From Diphasiastrum complanatum (Eukaryota > Streptophyta > Lycopodiopsida > Lycopodiales > Lycopodiaceae): DNA of 64,000 nt. The notes beneath the pieces were generated by a model that saw only the letters and a list, made by a program, of their open reading frames with translations, had not been told where the DNA came from and ran no database searches. Where the stretch lies: NCBI GenBank assembly GCA_029204225.1, contig CM055102.1, forward strand, positions 47,834,870-47,898,869, read 5' to 3'. Of the stretch, positions 19,861 to 32,611 are shown piece after piece (within the stretch, counting starts at the first letter, position 1; every line of letters starts with the position of its first letter). The position numbers were made by a program, and so were the translations under genes.

Positions 19861-20940
19861 GGACACTCATTGTATTGACATCAGCATAATAAACAAATAA
19901 ACTGTGAGTGGAAATAAATAAATAGCAAAACTAGTGATTATGATTAAATCAAGAATTTCAAACAATATTAAACCAAATAAACTATAACTTAGTTGAATAA
20001 TACACAGATTCTTCTTTTTTGATAACCTCATCTAGATGATAGATCACAAACATCCTTGGTTACAGTCTTTTTCTCTTTTTGCTTTTTACTTTTTCGTTGA
20101 GCAAAGACATATCTTTAACAAGAGACAAATATGAGATATGCATGGATTCTTCACACTCCTTTGATATTTTTCTTAATTCCTCTTACAAATAATGTATTCT
20201 TTGCATTGAATGTGCATTCCCATAGAGTTTCAAATTATCATAGTAACCTAAAAAGCCACTTTTGCCATGACACATGTAGATTATTAATTGTGTCACTGAG
20301 TGAAAATCAGAATGTTACAATGAATACGGATCAATAGGATACAATATTCTTGATGACCATAAATTTAGATGTTTTAAGTTTTTCCTCCCTATGTTGGATC
20401 ATATCAAAAGTTGATAGTTTAGATTCTTTTCAATTTCTTGTCCTAAGCGGAGCATATTCTGGTGAAAGATCCACATGAAGATGATAAAGCTTGGCCATCA
20501 GTACAGTAGTATATTAGAAAATAGCACAATGCCAATAACAGAGCTGAAGATGATACTAAACTTTTATTCAACCCTAGAGATAGAGATGGCAGTAGCTTTA
20601 CTTTTGAAATGTCACTTCTAATTTAAATTTTTGAGTGTTCCAATCTATTTGGAAGAAATATTATGACATTTTGAAAACTATACTTTAATTGTGGTTAAGC
20701 ACCAATGACATTTGATGTGACTAAAATAAGGTAGATTCATTTTCATGGAAAGTAGTGTGGGTAGATGTATAAACAAGTTATAACATGATATTTTAATTAC
20801 TTTGTTGTTATTTTTCTCTCTTCTACAGGGCCCTCTTTGGGCCCATATTTTCTCTAATGATGCATTACTTGCAAATTTTCAATCCTTACATTTAGTGACA
20901 AGTATGATCATCTCATTTGATCTCAAGATGGAAGACTATT
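19861..20940. other. AT-rich stretch without recognised genes
   Basis: Only short frames, with no motifs, repeats or PBS sites noted. Confidence 0.45.
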
Positions 20941-20949
20941 GACTTTTCT

Positions 20950-21315
20950 ACATCGTCAGAAAAATATGTACAAGGTGGTGGTGGACATGAATCCAACTCC
21001 ATGATGACATCTAGCATGCAAAATAAATTATCTGAGTAGCATTAGTTTTTAGCTGAGAACACTTATCAATTGTATTAACAAAAGAGAAGAGAAGGTACAT
21101 ATATATAGACTCTTTTGTAGGGGATACCACTACATAGAAATATGGTCCCTATTACGGGACACATGTCCCTAGTCAATATCGTATGTGTCGTGGACATGGC
21201 ATACACACACACGCACGCATGCACATAGTCTCATAGACAGAAAATTCAAAAACTACTAAAACTGAAAATAGTCATATAGGGCTAAGAAATAAACTAGGGC
21301 CTATTAAATTCAACA
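20950..21315 (-). mobile_element. copia 3' LTR fragment
   Basis: On the minus strand a TGTTGAATTT LTR start lies at 21315, right after a polypurine tract at 21316-21326 (AAGGGAGAG). A TATA-like GTCTATATATATG is at about 21100-21112. The far LTR end is not defined; the left coordinate is approximate. The upstream sequence is a copia pol C-terminus, which fixes the orientation. Confidence 0.6.
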
Positions 21316-21460
21316 CTCTCCCTTAAGCCCTAGTTTATTTCTCTTACAAAGAGCTTTTCTCTAAAAGAACTCAAATTTATCAACACTTAGAACTTTAGTA
21401 AGCATATGTACTAGTTGGCACTCCTCTTGGTGACTGCTAGTCAAAGAGTAAATCGAATGA
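21316..21460 (-). pseudogene. copia RNase H C-terminal relic
   Basis: The coding strand reads QLVHMLTKVLSVDKFEFF, stop, then KRNKLGLKGEC-stop at the polypurine tract. This is the usual copia ending (D-x-x-T-K-x-L then L-G-L-x-G-E-C). It has an internal stop. No further upstream RNase H could be followed. Confidence 0.65.
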
Positions 21461-21876
21461 TCACAAGATTTTGGTATTTAACACACACTCAGAAACATAT
21501 AACCTCCATACTGTTGATGGAAAGTAGATCCAAGTGGTAGTTCTAGTCACTGGCACCTCCACACAAGGTTCCACTAAACAGCAACATTCTATGACCTTCA
21601 TCTATGATTATGTTAACAGAATTAGATCTGTAACATTATTAACACTAGAGTCGCAAGCACTTATTCAAAAAATCGCATCTCATAAACTATGATGAATCAC
21701 ATCAAATCCTTTCACATGTATGTTCTTCATATATACATTTACTGATTAAAAATTTTGAGACCATCATTTTGAGCAGCTTATATGTAGGATATGATGTGTC
21801 AAACATGTGCGGGTATTGATGAAACTTCGATATTTTCATATATGGGACTACATTGTGGTAAATTTTACATTCAATT

Positions 21877-22390
21877 TTTAGGCTGTCTACTCTTAAAAAT
21901 CCTGCATGATTATAGAAACATGCCTATTAAAAAAAATTGAATTTTGAGATCTATAGAGATAGATATGTACATCCAAAATTACCCATTTAAGTATTGATAA
22001 AAATCACCAAAACTGAAAATATCATATTTGAGTGTATTAACAACATGGTTAAAACAATATTTTTCGGGTTGTCTACTTTAAAAGTATTATATGAACATAG
22101 AAACATGTCTCCCATTTTTTTTTTTTTTAATTTGGAGTTATGTAGAGATAGATACGTGTATCTAAAGTTACCCATATCAAGTGCTGAAAAGTATTATAAA
22201 TTATTGAAAGGTTCTAAAACGTTTCAACTCTTTTGGAGGTGTTTTTTACAACCCTTTATTTGGCTATCTATTTTCAAAAATCCTATATGACCATAGAAAC
22301 ATGTCTAAAAAAAAATTTAATTTAGAGTCCTATAGAGATATCCACATGCACCTAAAGTTACCCATGTGAACTGTTGAAAAGTGCTGAATA
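21877..22390. repeat. three diverged tandem units of about 180-200 bp
   Basis: Each unit contains GGCTGTCTACTCTTAAAAAT-like, ATRGAAACATGYCT, GAGATAGATAYGTR and AAARTTACCCAT blocks in the same order. They start near 21877, 22057 and 22256. Divergence is high, so this is an old local duplication rather than a long satellite array. Confidence 0.75.
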
Positions 22391-23159
22391 TTGAAGTTTT
22401 TTTGGGGCAAATTGTCTTCAATTGAGAACAAAAATTAAGTCTTCCAATAACATAAATAAGAGTCAAGTCTAGTTCCACATACAATTGAAAGATTGAAATT
22501 TCAATCATTTGATGGCATGTTATGTCTCATCAAGTGACCAAGGGTTTTATGCGCACTTTTGTACGCACACGCACAAAAATGTGCTAAAAACAACTTTAGT
22601 GTTAACATGCATCTCAAGCTCTTCTTGGACTGTCACTTAAAATTGTGGCATAGTTGAGTCAGGGACTCAAGCTCAGTAACCATAGATAATACTTTAATGG
22701 CCTTACTACCTTGCAATACATTAGGTACATCCGTTGTAACAGCATTAATAGAATCAGCAGAAAAATGTTCATAAGTGTAGAGGCATGGCTTCACATAGCC
22801 ATAGGAACTCGTTTATGAGGCTAAGGCCTTGGTAACTACTGCATAGAACAAGCCAATAAGACCTTGACATTTGGAACAAGATTTTATGAGCCAATACATT
22901 GTTGCCACATCAACATCTATGGTTAGAAATAGGGTCTCTATCTCAAACAAGGAAAATAGCCCTATGGAAGATGAATGAGGTTCATTGGCCATCTACAAAT
23001 TGCCTTTAAATATGCAAAACCGTTACTTGAAGAAGGTGTGTGAAGAGTGTTGAAGGATGTCAAGTAGAGGTTGGAGAATGATGCCAGATCTATCGTAAGT
23101 TATAGATGAAAATGTGTAGCAACAATTTCAAATTGTTGAATAAGATGCCCCAAGAATCT
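22391..23159. other. stretch without recognised genes
   Basis: Nothing supportable was seen. It may be 3' (minus strand) of the copia relic at 23160-24260. Confidence 0.4.
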
Positions 23160-24260
23160 ATGTTGTAGATCAATAGGAGCGACATGTTCAGCCACTAATC
23201 TGAATTCCTTCTTTAGCAAGGTATCAAACTTCTATGAACCACTTTTAGCGTCTCTACATCCATCTACAATGATCTTCAAATTATGATCTGTGTCTTTTAC
23301 CAAGAATGTGTCCTTGATAAATTCCATCTTGAAGTGCTTGTCGGCGATGACTCCAACAAATAATAGATTCTTCTTCAAATTAGGCACATAAAGCACATTC
23401 TGAATCATCCACATCTTAGCATTGGCTAGCTTGATGTGAATGACTTGAATTTCTGACACTCCTTCCCATTGGCTTGTGCAATTTTATCACCTCTTTCAAC
23501 TTGATATCACCATCTTCTTCTTGCACTCCTTGGCCTAATGTCCAGTTCTATAACTGTAGAAGCACTTGCCCTTCTTCTTTTTCTTACCAAAAAATTTAGC
23601 TTGATAAGAAGAAGGATTCTTAGATAATTTAAACTTCTTTTTATTCTTGCCTCTACCTTTTGCCACCAATGTCTGGTCTTCATTTCCCTTGGTTTGAATT
23701 TTGGAAATCTCATTCTCCACAATATGTTCTCATGTAGCTCCTCAAATGAGAGCAATCTCTCTCTTGCTACAATTCCACTGACAAAAGCACTTGATATTAA
23801 TCTCTTAAGCCATTCAAGCAGGTTTGAACAAGCTCTATGTCTCTCAAGACTTCTCCAACATGATAAAGATCATCTCTCAGTGTCTTTATGCATGTAAAGT
23901 AGCTCATCATCTTCTCATTGGTCTCCATCTAGATACCATTCACTTTGCTTTTGAAAAACAAAATACATGAAAGATTTGAGTTCTCATATTGCCTCTTTTA
24001 CACATCTCATGCTTGTCTTGGAGTAGTCACATCGCTGATGGGTGTGATCACATGGTTCACTAATAGATTTATGATAATTAGAGTCCTTCTCTCCTTTTTA
24101 TTGTAGGCCTTTATGCTAGCTTCAATCATTGGATAGGCTTTTTTGCCTATAATGACCTCTCAGAGCTCTTTCATGAGAATATCTTGAGCTTAAACTTTCA
24201 TTAAGCACTGTAAATTGACACTCCATCGAGCTTACTTGCCTCTCCAAGTATAGCTTCTCC
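23160..24260 (-). pseudogene. copia gag-protease-pre-integrase relic
   Basis: From about 24260 downward the minus strand carries decayed gag. At 23755-23507 come Lys-rich gag and a damaged knuckle (KCFYSYRTGH). At 23459-23232 comes the protease body (MIQNVLYVPNLKKNLLFVG). At about 23210-23160 a pre-integrase-like DLQHRFLGHL follows. Frame changes separate the pieces and no LTR was identified next to them. Confidence 0.65.
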
Positions 24261-24910
24261 CATATTAGACGTGGTTTTAAAAAATTGCTTGTACATTTTT
24301 AAAAATCATTTTTTAAATGTGAAATGAACACAATGTCACGCTCCAACCTTAGTCACAATGTTGCCTAGGCACCTATATCAGGTACTACTAGCACCATATT
24401 TGTCTTTGAATGGCTTCTTGGGCTTCAAAAAGTGCTCTCTAAGAAATAACACTCCTCTGTTTCTTTTTTTTTTGGTCAAAAAACCTACCAACTAGTTGCT
24501 GCCAAAAATTTGGTCAACTTTGGAGCAATTTTGACCAAATTCTGCCCTATTTAGTGAGAGGTATAGGCAAAACCAAAAAATGATTTGAAACCTCTTCACT
24601 TTTCATGCACATTGGACTCTTTTCACCACTTTAGAATGAAAATTTGTAATGAAGTTGAAGGGAATTGTGCAACATTTCAAAAACCAATTTCTTGGAAAAT
24701 CGAATAGTAGACGTAGATCCAACGGTCGCAGTTCAAGCAACATGGGCCATTGATCTCACACAATCAAAATTGGACAATGGTGGCTTCTCCCGCATGTTGG
24801 AACTTGCACTTGGATACACTAGACACTTGGGAAGGCTAAGTGATCATATTCTAAATGGATGCACATGACCTTCATGAGGTCTTCTCTTTACAAAAATCTC
24901 CTATGCCAAT

Positions 24911-25553
24911 TGTTGAATTCACACGTGTGGATTGTCCACAACATGTACTTGTGATCTCCTAAGGTGTGTAGATGCACCAAGATCAAAACTAGATTGAGAT
25001 TCAAAATCAATCTTAGATCCTATGGCAAAAACACACTACTACATGCATTCAATCACTTTGAACTCTCACTCACACGTGTGGGAAGTATTCAAAAAATAAT
25101 CTAAGTAAAAACAAGCTGCTCTCCTCGGGTAGAGAGAGAAAATGCATCATGAGCTCTCGGGTAGAGAGAGAAAACTAGAAATCCAATAACTCACAAAATC
25201 CATGAAATCACCAAATCAATTAGATCCAAATGAGGAATACAATGATATTAGTAGATTCATGAGCTACCACTATGCTTAACTATGATTGGATCACACTTTG
25301 CCACTTCTTAATCCTATTGGACCATTAAATTCTATTGGACTATATTCAAGCACACCTCAAATTCCTATTGGACCACACATGGTTCCACCTCTAAAACCTA
25401 TTGGACCTCTTAAACTTCATCAAACAAAAGCATTACACTTGTCTACACTCTAATTGGAACAAGTTTGGCCTCCTACTCTATTTTGGCTCAATAGTGGCAT
25501 TACAAGTGAACATGGATAATTTGCCATCTATGCCAAATTTGACCCTATCAACA
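24911..25553 (-). repeat. possible copia-type solo LTR
   Basis: The minus strand reads TGTTGATAGGG at 25553 and ends CACACGTGTGAATTCAACA at 24911, giving perfect TGTTG...CAACA ends. Inside are two CTCGGGTAGAGAGAGAAAA repeats (25127 and 25158) and several CCTATTGGACC repeats (25300-25410). No PBS or target duplication was found next to it, so it may be a solo or truncated LTR. Confidence 0.4.
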
Positions 25554-25639
25554 TCCTACACCTAAATGCTTGACTATGAAATTCTATGAGACCCCTCTAT
25601 CAAACATTTTGATTTACTTTGATCTAAATAAATAGGATT

Positions 25640-25945
25640 TGAGAGCATTGAAAGGGCTTTCTAGCCATACAATTTTATTTTGATTCCGTTCAGTATTAAG
25701 CAAGTTACAAATTCTTGAAGTGGCAACAAAATTCTGGAAACTTGTCAAAAACCATAAACTTCCAAATTTTTTGTTGAAACTTCCAAAATTTTTGTTTTTC
25801 TGTCTTGTTTGATTCATTTCACCCAACATTATGTTCTTTATAATTCCATCTGAATAACTAGAGTTGTAGAGCATTGAAAGCGCTTTTTGAAAATATAATT
25901 TTTTTCTCATTTTGTGACGAATTGAGGAAGTTACAAATTTTTTAA
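25640..25945. repeat. two diverged copies of a GAGCATTGAAAG block
   Basis: GAGCATTGAAAGGGCTTTC at about 25642 and GAGCATTGAAAGCGCTTTT at about 25870 are each followed within about 70 bases by a GAGGAAGTTACAAATT-like sequence. This fits an old local duplication with a period of about 230 bp. Confidence 0.5.
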
Positions 25946-25946
25946 A

Positions 25947-26430
25947 ATGTCAAAAAAAAGAAATTTTATAACCTTGTCAGTAGCTTCAACAATGTCATGG
26001 CTAGCAGCTGCACCTATTTACAAGGATCAAAATCAACAAGGATTATCTTGGGATCCTTTTTTGGATGGGGTCGACTACCCATTTGTCAATGCACAAGGTT
26101 ATCATGAATGGCCATCGGACGCATATGGTTATTATTGAAAATTTGCACTCATGCACCGAGGTTAGTGTCGTGGGACCGCCACCAGTTTTGGTGGGGGATA
26201 CTCTTGGACGGATTACAAATATTGAGGCAACCCTAACGTTAGTTAATAAGTGTGAGAGATTTGGCACCCTGCATGTGTAAGTCCAACCCAATGATCACAT
26301 AGTTATTTGATTAGTTACAAGTTAATAAAAAGACTTTTTTGCGGGACTTTTAATGTGGCAGGGCCTAATAGTCAAGTTAGTGAATAAAAAGGGTTCCTAC
26401 CAAAATTCAAATTCAAATTGGTTTCTCTCA
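25947..26430 (+). mobile_element. 3' end of a gypsy-like element: ORF tail plus LTR fragment
   Basis: A 63-residue frame (25947-26138) ends QGYHEWPSDAYGYY. From 26166 a sequence starting TGTCGTGGGACCGCCACCAG matches, in the same order, the LTR at 38453-39129 (read on the minus strand) and the truncated LTR at 40146-40669. Shared blocks include GGTGGCGGTCCCA, AGATTTGGCACCCT, GTAAGTCCAACCC and AGGCCTAGATGTCAAGTTAGTG-like sequence. Similarity is lost after about 26420. It is a third, partial member of that LTR family. Confidence 0.6.
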
Positions 26431-26474
26431 TTTTTAAATTAAATTTTGATAAAAATCCCTTTTTATGGCACATC

Positions 26475-26590
26475 CTTTTGTGCCATAGCTCATTCTTCTC
26501 AAATCTGCTGTAAGTTATATGTACAATATCTCTTTCCCCGGTCCTCCCTTGGAGTTGAGACTGTTGCCTAAGCAAGCGAGAGACATATTA
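26475..26590 (-). pseudogene. copia pre-integrase fragment
   Basis: The minus strand reads SRFEKNELWHKRMCHK, the GAG-pre-integrase L-W-H-x-R-x-x-H signature. It is short and isolated between the LTR fragment and unrecognised DNA. Confidence 0.55.
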
Positions 26591-27539
26591 GTAAGAAGGC
26601 TTTGCTCTCCTTAGAGGCCACAACATCTGTTTGAGCATGATTCTTGGGTCGTCTCCTCATCCATCTCTGATCCATCTACAATTTCCCACAAATTCTTCTC
26701 TTAGTATAAATCACATCTTCCAACTCCATGTATTGTACATGGTAGGTGGAACACTCCAGCTTTTCACGGACCCTTGTGTTGATCATGCCGCTCCCCTCAA
26801 TCTCCATGGATGCTTCGTGTCTTTAAGTCACTCGATCCCTGTCAAATCAACGAAGAAAGAAAAAGACGTTAAAAAAAACCAAGTGCTGCATCTAAAAAGT
26901 TCGTATGTCCCTGTCCTTGTCTTGGCTATCCCTGTTTCCTAATGAACGTGAGACACAGCCACTCATTCAACTGATGATTACAATAGGCAGATCTGGTCGT
27001 CATGTGGGCCACAACCATTGACAGTCAATATACGAAGAGACAAATGTAATGCAGACAGACGAACATGAAAGCACTTAATTATCAAAACCTCAAAACATGA
27101 TATGATGAGAAAAAATTGAATACAGATAACTTGAAGCCCAAAACAAGTGTGGTAGGCCGTAATCTTGCACGTTCATATGTATCAATACTTCTTACATGCC
27201 AAGACGTCCTTCACATTGTGAGGTTATGTGTTGCTAATTGCATAAAATAAGTATCAGCACAATGATCACAAACAAAGTATGCAAGACACAATTCGTTAAA
27301 AGTGCAGTTCACCATTTATTAATCATCATATATACAAAAGAGGAGTACATTGTCAAAAACTGGTTCTGCTTTAACAGTAGTCTGATTACCAAGAAACGTA
27401 TAAAGCATGTGGCCTTTAAGGCATACATATTAACTAACTAGCAAATGTGTTGTTAGTGTATCTTCATTTGACTATGAAGTGTCATTACATGTTCACAAGC
27501 TCTCTCTCACGTCACAGTTTTCGTGGGCTACATAAAAGA

Positions 27540-28770
27540 TTAACTATTCATTTCTTTTAACCCCATCATTTCCCTCAAGTAAACAAAATGACTTTTAGGC
27601 AAGGGTTTTGTCATTATATCTGCTAACATAAAATTAGTAACACAAAATTTCAATTTCAACTTCCCTTCCTGAACTAAGTCTCTGACAAAATGGTACTGAA
27701 TCCCTATGTGCTTGCTCTTCTTATGGAATCCGGCATTTTTGTTGAAGAATAAGCACCCTTGGTTGTCATTGTAAAGTGTCATGTCTAAGTTGTCCGTTTC
27801 TAGTTCTCCCAGAATGGTCTGCATCCATATGAATTCTCTAGCAGCATGGCATACTCCCATATAATTAGCATTTTGTTGATGACAAGGCCGTTATGTTTTG
27901 TTTTTGGTAGCTCTAGCTTACATAGGACCTTGCCATCATGTAGACATATGCACTTGTGGACTTCTTGTCATCCACATCCCCTTTCCAGTCTGCTCTGCAT
28001 ATCCTAGCATTGGTTCTTTGGTGGCCCTGTACTGGAGACCAAGATCTGCAATTCCTTTTAAGTATTTTACCACTCTCTTAGCAGCTTGCCAATGAGCTTT
28101 TCCTGGGTTGGTGAGGAACTGACTGAGCTTGGTACAGATTTCCGCATGGAATCCCAGAACCCATCATGTCTTTTCCTCTCATTATCTTGCATCGGGGTTT
28201 CCCAAAATGCACCTCCGGTCCGCCATCCTTGCAATTGACGGGAGGTCCTTGATAATCTCTAGTACGTAGAGCATATCTCTGACAACTGCACACCTGCCAT
28301 CTTCCAGTGTGAACTGAAGAGTACCTATTTCCCAGCACTCTGATGCTCCCATTGTCTCCCACTGTTACGTACTTCTCTTAACTTATTGGCTCATACTCTG
28401 TCAATGCACAGTGCACACTTGTCATTTTTGAAGTGAGCTGTAGCAGCAGAGTCCAGATACCAATCCGAGTCAATTGTTTTCTGTGGTGTTTTGTTGTAAA
28501 TGGCCAGTGCCTACTCTTCCGTGTCTTTCTATTGTATGCTGCCTCCGGTACACATCATCAAGGCCAGCACTATTGTGTCTTCGTTTTCGTCGTCTTCTGT
28601 CACGTTGCAATTAGCTTGGCACTTCCTTTGATTTTCCTCTTTCTTTGGGCAATCACTTGCAAAGCGTCCTGCATTCCCACAAGCTGCAACAGTAGCAGAT
28701 CAACACACGCTTCTTTCATTCTTTTCTTGACGATGTTGATTTCTGGTTCCATGGTTGTTTCCCTTAAGAG
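27540..28770 (-). pseudogene. internally deleted copia relic (gag knuckle, protease, RNase H)
   Basis: Minus strand, 5' to 3'. A gag knuckle-like CGNAGRFASDC (about 28660; the knuckle His is Arg) comes first. A protease DSAATAHF (about 28410) follows, then ILGN-type text to about 28150. A direct jump then leads to RNase H (LGLQYRATKEPMLGYAE at about 28030). The frame 27860-27540 carries CHAAREFIWMQ, DNQGCLFF, HIGIQYHFVRDLV and ADIMTKPLP, and ends in a stop. Integrase and reverse transcriptase are missing. No LTR was recognised on either side. Confidence 0.75.
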
Positions 28771-30277
28771 CAGGTTGCAAACAATTTTACATTATATGGC
28801 CTCAATTCAAAATACACTGCAACCTCTTTTCATGCCAACAAGCTTGAACTACACCACATCTATGCACCAGATATGACTTTTTCCACTATGACATTTGCAA
28901 AAATACACATTTTACTAGTTAGAAATACGACATAAACATACATCACAACAATAGGCATGAAAACAAGCCCAAAGATCAAAATTAAGGTTTAGGGTTTTAG
29001 TACAAGCAAGCTGAAGAAGCATTGTTAGAGTCAGCAATTCCCACCTTAGCAATTACTTATCTGCATTGGGCCTGAGTTCCATTCCTGTTGTTGTTTCCTG
29101 TATGCTTCACGTGGGTCTGACATTTTGCATATGCGACAAAATTTTCAGATTTGGAGCATAACAATGACAAAAGTTTAATGAGGGACCTATATGATTTATG
29201 ATAAAATAATCAAAAAACTAATCCTCAAAAACTATCAATTTCTTCCTCTCAATAACTAACAATTGATAGCAACTGCAGATGTGAGGTGCTGGGAAATGCT
29301 ATTGAAATGCATTATTCATAAAGCACAACCATTTGTCTGGTCAGTACCAGTACAGACATTCCACCTGCACAACACAGCATTAAAGACCATCAACATCTGT
29401 GATGTACCAAAAATAATTAAGAACTAAATGAATATAAAAATTTAGTTTCATATAGTTTCAAGGGCGTATTACACATTGCAGCAGAGCTCCCATGAATAAC
29501 AAGAAGCGAACCTGTGCTTAAGAAAAAGTTACACAGTTTTGGAGCATACCTTCAAAACTCATTTTTCTTTTGGAAATCTGTACTTTCATTGTTTTTGCAG
29601 ACATGTTATGTCATTTCCCATCGCTGAACCATAACTCTGTTATGCAGGAGCTTGTTACTTCTGCGGTAGTACATGTAAGACTTCCAAAGCAAGGAATGGT
29701 ATAAATACATCAGTTTAAAAGAAAGCACATATGTCAAGTCATCATTTGTGACAGGATCTGAAAAGTCTTTATTGAGCAATAAAGCTCACTGAGCAATTTG
29801 TACATGGTCAAATGTCATTTGTTTACTTCACAGATTCTCCATAACTTGTGATAGTTGGGGTGTTCGAATTCTCAAGCCAATAACTCATAGCCACTTAGGT
29901 GTCGACGTCATGAAACAGAGGTTGGAGGTGTCACCTTTTAGTCAAGATTCTTCACTAATGTTCTAGCTTTAAATTCAAGCACTGAATGAGAGCTAGATTG
30001 TAGCTTGTAAAGCCATTCCAAACTATTTAGGCACACAGCCAAGCCCGTGAAAGGCTGATACATTACATATGTTAAAAATGCTAATTCATGCTATTTTAAG
30101 CCATTTACATTGCTGGATCATGATATGAAGCTGAAATATCTTCGGCGCGCCTACAAAAGCTAACGGTAGCTCTTCTTTGCGGTGTATTAATCTATAGTTC
30201 TCGCTCTAAAAGTGCAGCGAATTGATCGCAAGTTCAGTTTGAATGTGAAGATATTTGGACACGCGGATAATCCTTTG
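28771..30277. other. stretch without recognised genes
   Basis: No recognised coding frames. The plus-strand frame 28433-28876 is antisense to the copia relic. A TTTAGGGTTTTAG at 28987 is telomere-like but single. Confidence 0.45.
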
Positions 30278-30690
30278 TGTTGAGTTTGGTCCGCTGGAAG
30301 ATCCGGGTGATGAGCTGGAACACAATCTATTAGGAAAGATACCGGGCATAACGAACTACCACGATTGGGATCGATGACGTGGACAATCCATATTGAAATG
30401 AATCTTGGCATGGATATAGACACAGATAAATTAACGATAGTACATAGAATATGAATCTTTTTACTATTCTTCTCTTTCTGGACTAAGCGACTAGCGATTA
30501 AAGCGTTCTTGGCAATCATATGATCTTAGGTGTTACTTATGTGTTATTCTGTATCTTTGATTATGACTATAATGCAATGATCCTATTACATACTAAGTGA
30601 CTACTACGATTCGTGTGCTGAATGACTTCTGATAATTCAAGTGTTCTTCAATTTATGCGATTAATTGTGTGATTACAAAGAGATTCTTGA
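30278..30690 (+). repeat. 5' LTR of the 30-34 kb copia
   Basis: 413 bp, TG...A end (TCTTGA; the 3' LTR has TCTTCA). Homologous throughout to 34184-34620. Confidence 0.9.
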
Positions 30691-30907
30691 TCAGTAATCA
30701 TTAAACGTGATCATTGTTGATTAGACAAGTAACTACGCAAGTAGATAAATTGTGCAAGAAGGAGTGGATCGATATGTCGCAGAAGACCGGGCAGATCGTC
30801 TTCGATCCTAGGAGTGTAGAGCGCCTAGAGGAGAGAATTATGGTGACTGGTCCTGGAGAATGCGCTTGCCCTTGCAAGAGCGAGGCCTCTGGTAGATCGC
30901 GGCTAGA

Positions 30908-31396
30908 ATGGAGACCAGACCAACTGGCAAAGCCACGGCAGCACTAACAGAGAAACAACAAGCTTTTGATGATAGATCCATGCAAGCCTATACAATGATT
31001 TGCTTGTCGTTGAGCAGCATTGTCGATTCACAAGTGCAGGAGGAAACCATGCCCACAGGTGTATGGACACAACTCAAGAACCTGTACCAAGGCAGTGGAA
31101 TGGGGTCCCGCATCTTGCTGCAAAGAGAGTTGACGCACATGCAATTGGGTGAAGGGGAGGCCATCAATGTATATGTTGAGCGATTTAGACAGACTGCCAG
31201 AAAATTAGCTGCTATGGGATTTCATATTGAAGAAAAGCAGCTCGCGTGCATGTTCTTGGCAGGGCTACCATCTTTCTTTGAGCCCCTGATTGCATCAATC
31301 GAAGGTCAATTTGCAGATGACAAAGAGGATGAGCTGACCCTCGCAATAGCTGTTCGAAGGGTGCTTGAAGCGGAGCATCGAAGGACAAAGGTTTGA
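30908..31396 (+). pseudogene. copia Gag, N-terminal part
   Basis: A frame of 162 residues with copia gag motifs: QAYTMICLSLSSIVDSQV, then VWTQLKNLYQG, then RILLQRELTHMQL and YVERFRQTARKLAAMG. It stops after EHRRTKV. The preceding frame (30714-30947) holds METGSTTG-like gag upstream text out of phase. The nucleocapsid part continues after a frame change at 31427. Confidence 0.8.
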
Positions 31397-31426
31397 CCTT
31401 AGAGCAGTATCGAGCATGCGCTGGTT

Positions 31427-31864
31427 ATGAGATCCTTTCCCATGAAAGGCAAGGTCGAATCCAAAGAGATCAAGACTTCTGGCAAATTCAAGAAAGATTT
31501 CAAGAAACGAGAGAGAAGGTGTTTCTTCTGCGATGAGCCAGATCATCTTGCAAGAGACTGCCCGCTGAAGAAGAAACTGAGAGAAATGCAGCTGAAGGAA
31601 TCTGTATCTGTAGCTTCGGAGGAGCCAAGCTCAGAGGTGGGAGAATTTGCCAACAGTATGGTTGATGAATACTCCTACATGGCCCACGCAAAATTCTCAT
31701 CCAAGGCGAGAAAAGAGCGGTACCCAGTTCACTACGTTGATAGCAAAAGTGACGAGGAGGCCATGATCGTGGATGGGGAGAAGGAGAGTGCCTGGTACCT
31801 GGACTCGTGGATGGGGAGAAGGAGAGGGCCTGGTACCTGGACTCAGGGGCAACGTCCCATATGA
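31427..31864 (+). pseudogene. copia nucleocapsid and protease start
   Basis: A basic region followed by a CCHC knuckle, CFFCDEPDHLARDC, near residue 33, then an acidic linker. AWYLDSWMGRRRGPGTWTQG follows, where an earlier WYLDSGA-type protease motif appears twice through a short duplication (VDGEKESAWYLDS at 31785 and a repeat from 31810). The active-site region is therefore disrupted. Confidence 0.75.
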
Positions 31865-31939
31865 CTTATGACCCCAGCATCTTCTTCAAGATGAAGGAGC
31901 TTACAACACCCCTTTCAATTTATATGGGGAACAACTAGA

Positions 31940-32330
31940 GTGGATGCTATCGGCATTGGAGAAGTCGCAGTCCAGCTTCAGCCAAAAGGACGAGGGGTGC
32001 TTAAAAGTGTCCTATACGCAGCTGAGATCGCAAGAAATCTACTATCCGTGAGCAAGATAACAAAGACAGGGATCAGAGTAGCATTTGAATATGGCTCCTG
32101 TGAATTTTTGTTGGCAGGACAGGTAGTAGCAACTGGAAAGGGTGTGGGGAGTCTGTTTCAGATGAACATAACCAGTGATAGCAAAGACGGGAAAAAGCTC
32201 ACATTGCTGAGGAGGAAGATGATAGCACTCTTTGGCACCAAAGATTGGCACATGCATCTTATGCAAAGCTGAAAAGACTGTCAGACCAAGGAGTGCTTCA
32301 GGATTGCAGCACTCTTATCCGCAACCTGAT
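31940..32330 (+). pseudogene. copia protease body and truncated pre-integrase
   Basis: DAIGIGEVAVQLQ, VLKSVLYAAEIARNLLSVSK and VAFEYGSCEFLLAG are protease-domain motifs. After a frame change the text reads STLWHQRLAHASYAKLKRL, then DQGVLQDC, the first half of the pre-integrase zinc finger. The sequence then joins directly to a Pro/Gln- and acidic-rich linker that normally precedes RT, so the integrase catalytic core is missing. Confidence 0.75.
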
Positions 32331-32611
32331 GAAGAACAAGGTGGATCTAGCGTGATATTTCTAGGTTCAGTGCATCGTGAAAATGAAGGGGCATCTGGAT
32401 CATACAACAATCCAGCTGAGGCTCAGACAATCGAAGAATATGCACGGGCCAGGGAGGAGATGGAACCTAATAGAGCGAGATCAAGAAGAGAAAGAGATGA
32501 GGGATTGACTCAACCACTCATATCAGGAGGAAGTCGAAGACCCCCATCCAGATTTGATGATGCAGCCTACATAACGACTGTAACGGATGATGTGGTACTG
32601 GAGCCACAAAA

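Noticed and set aside
28433-28876. 147-residue plus-strand frame
   Set aside because: Antisense to the copia gag-protease relic and without motifs.
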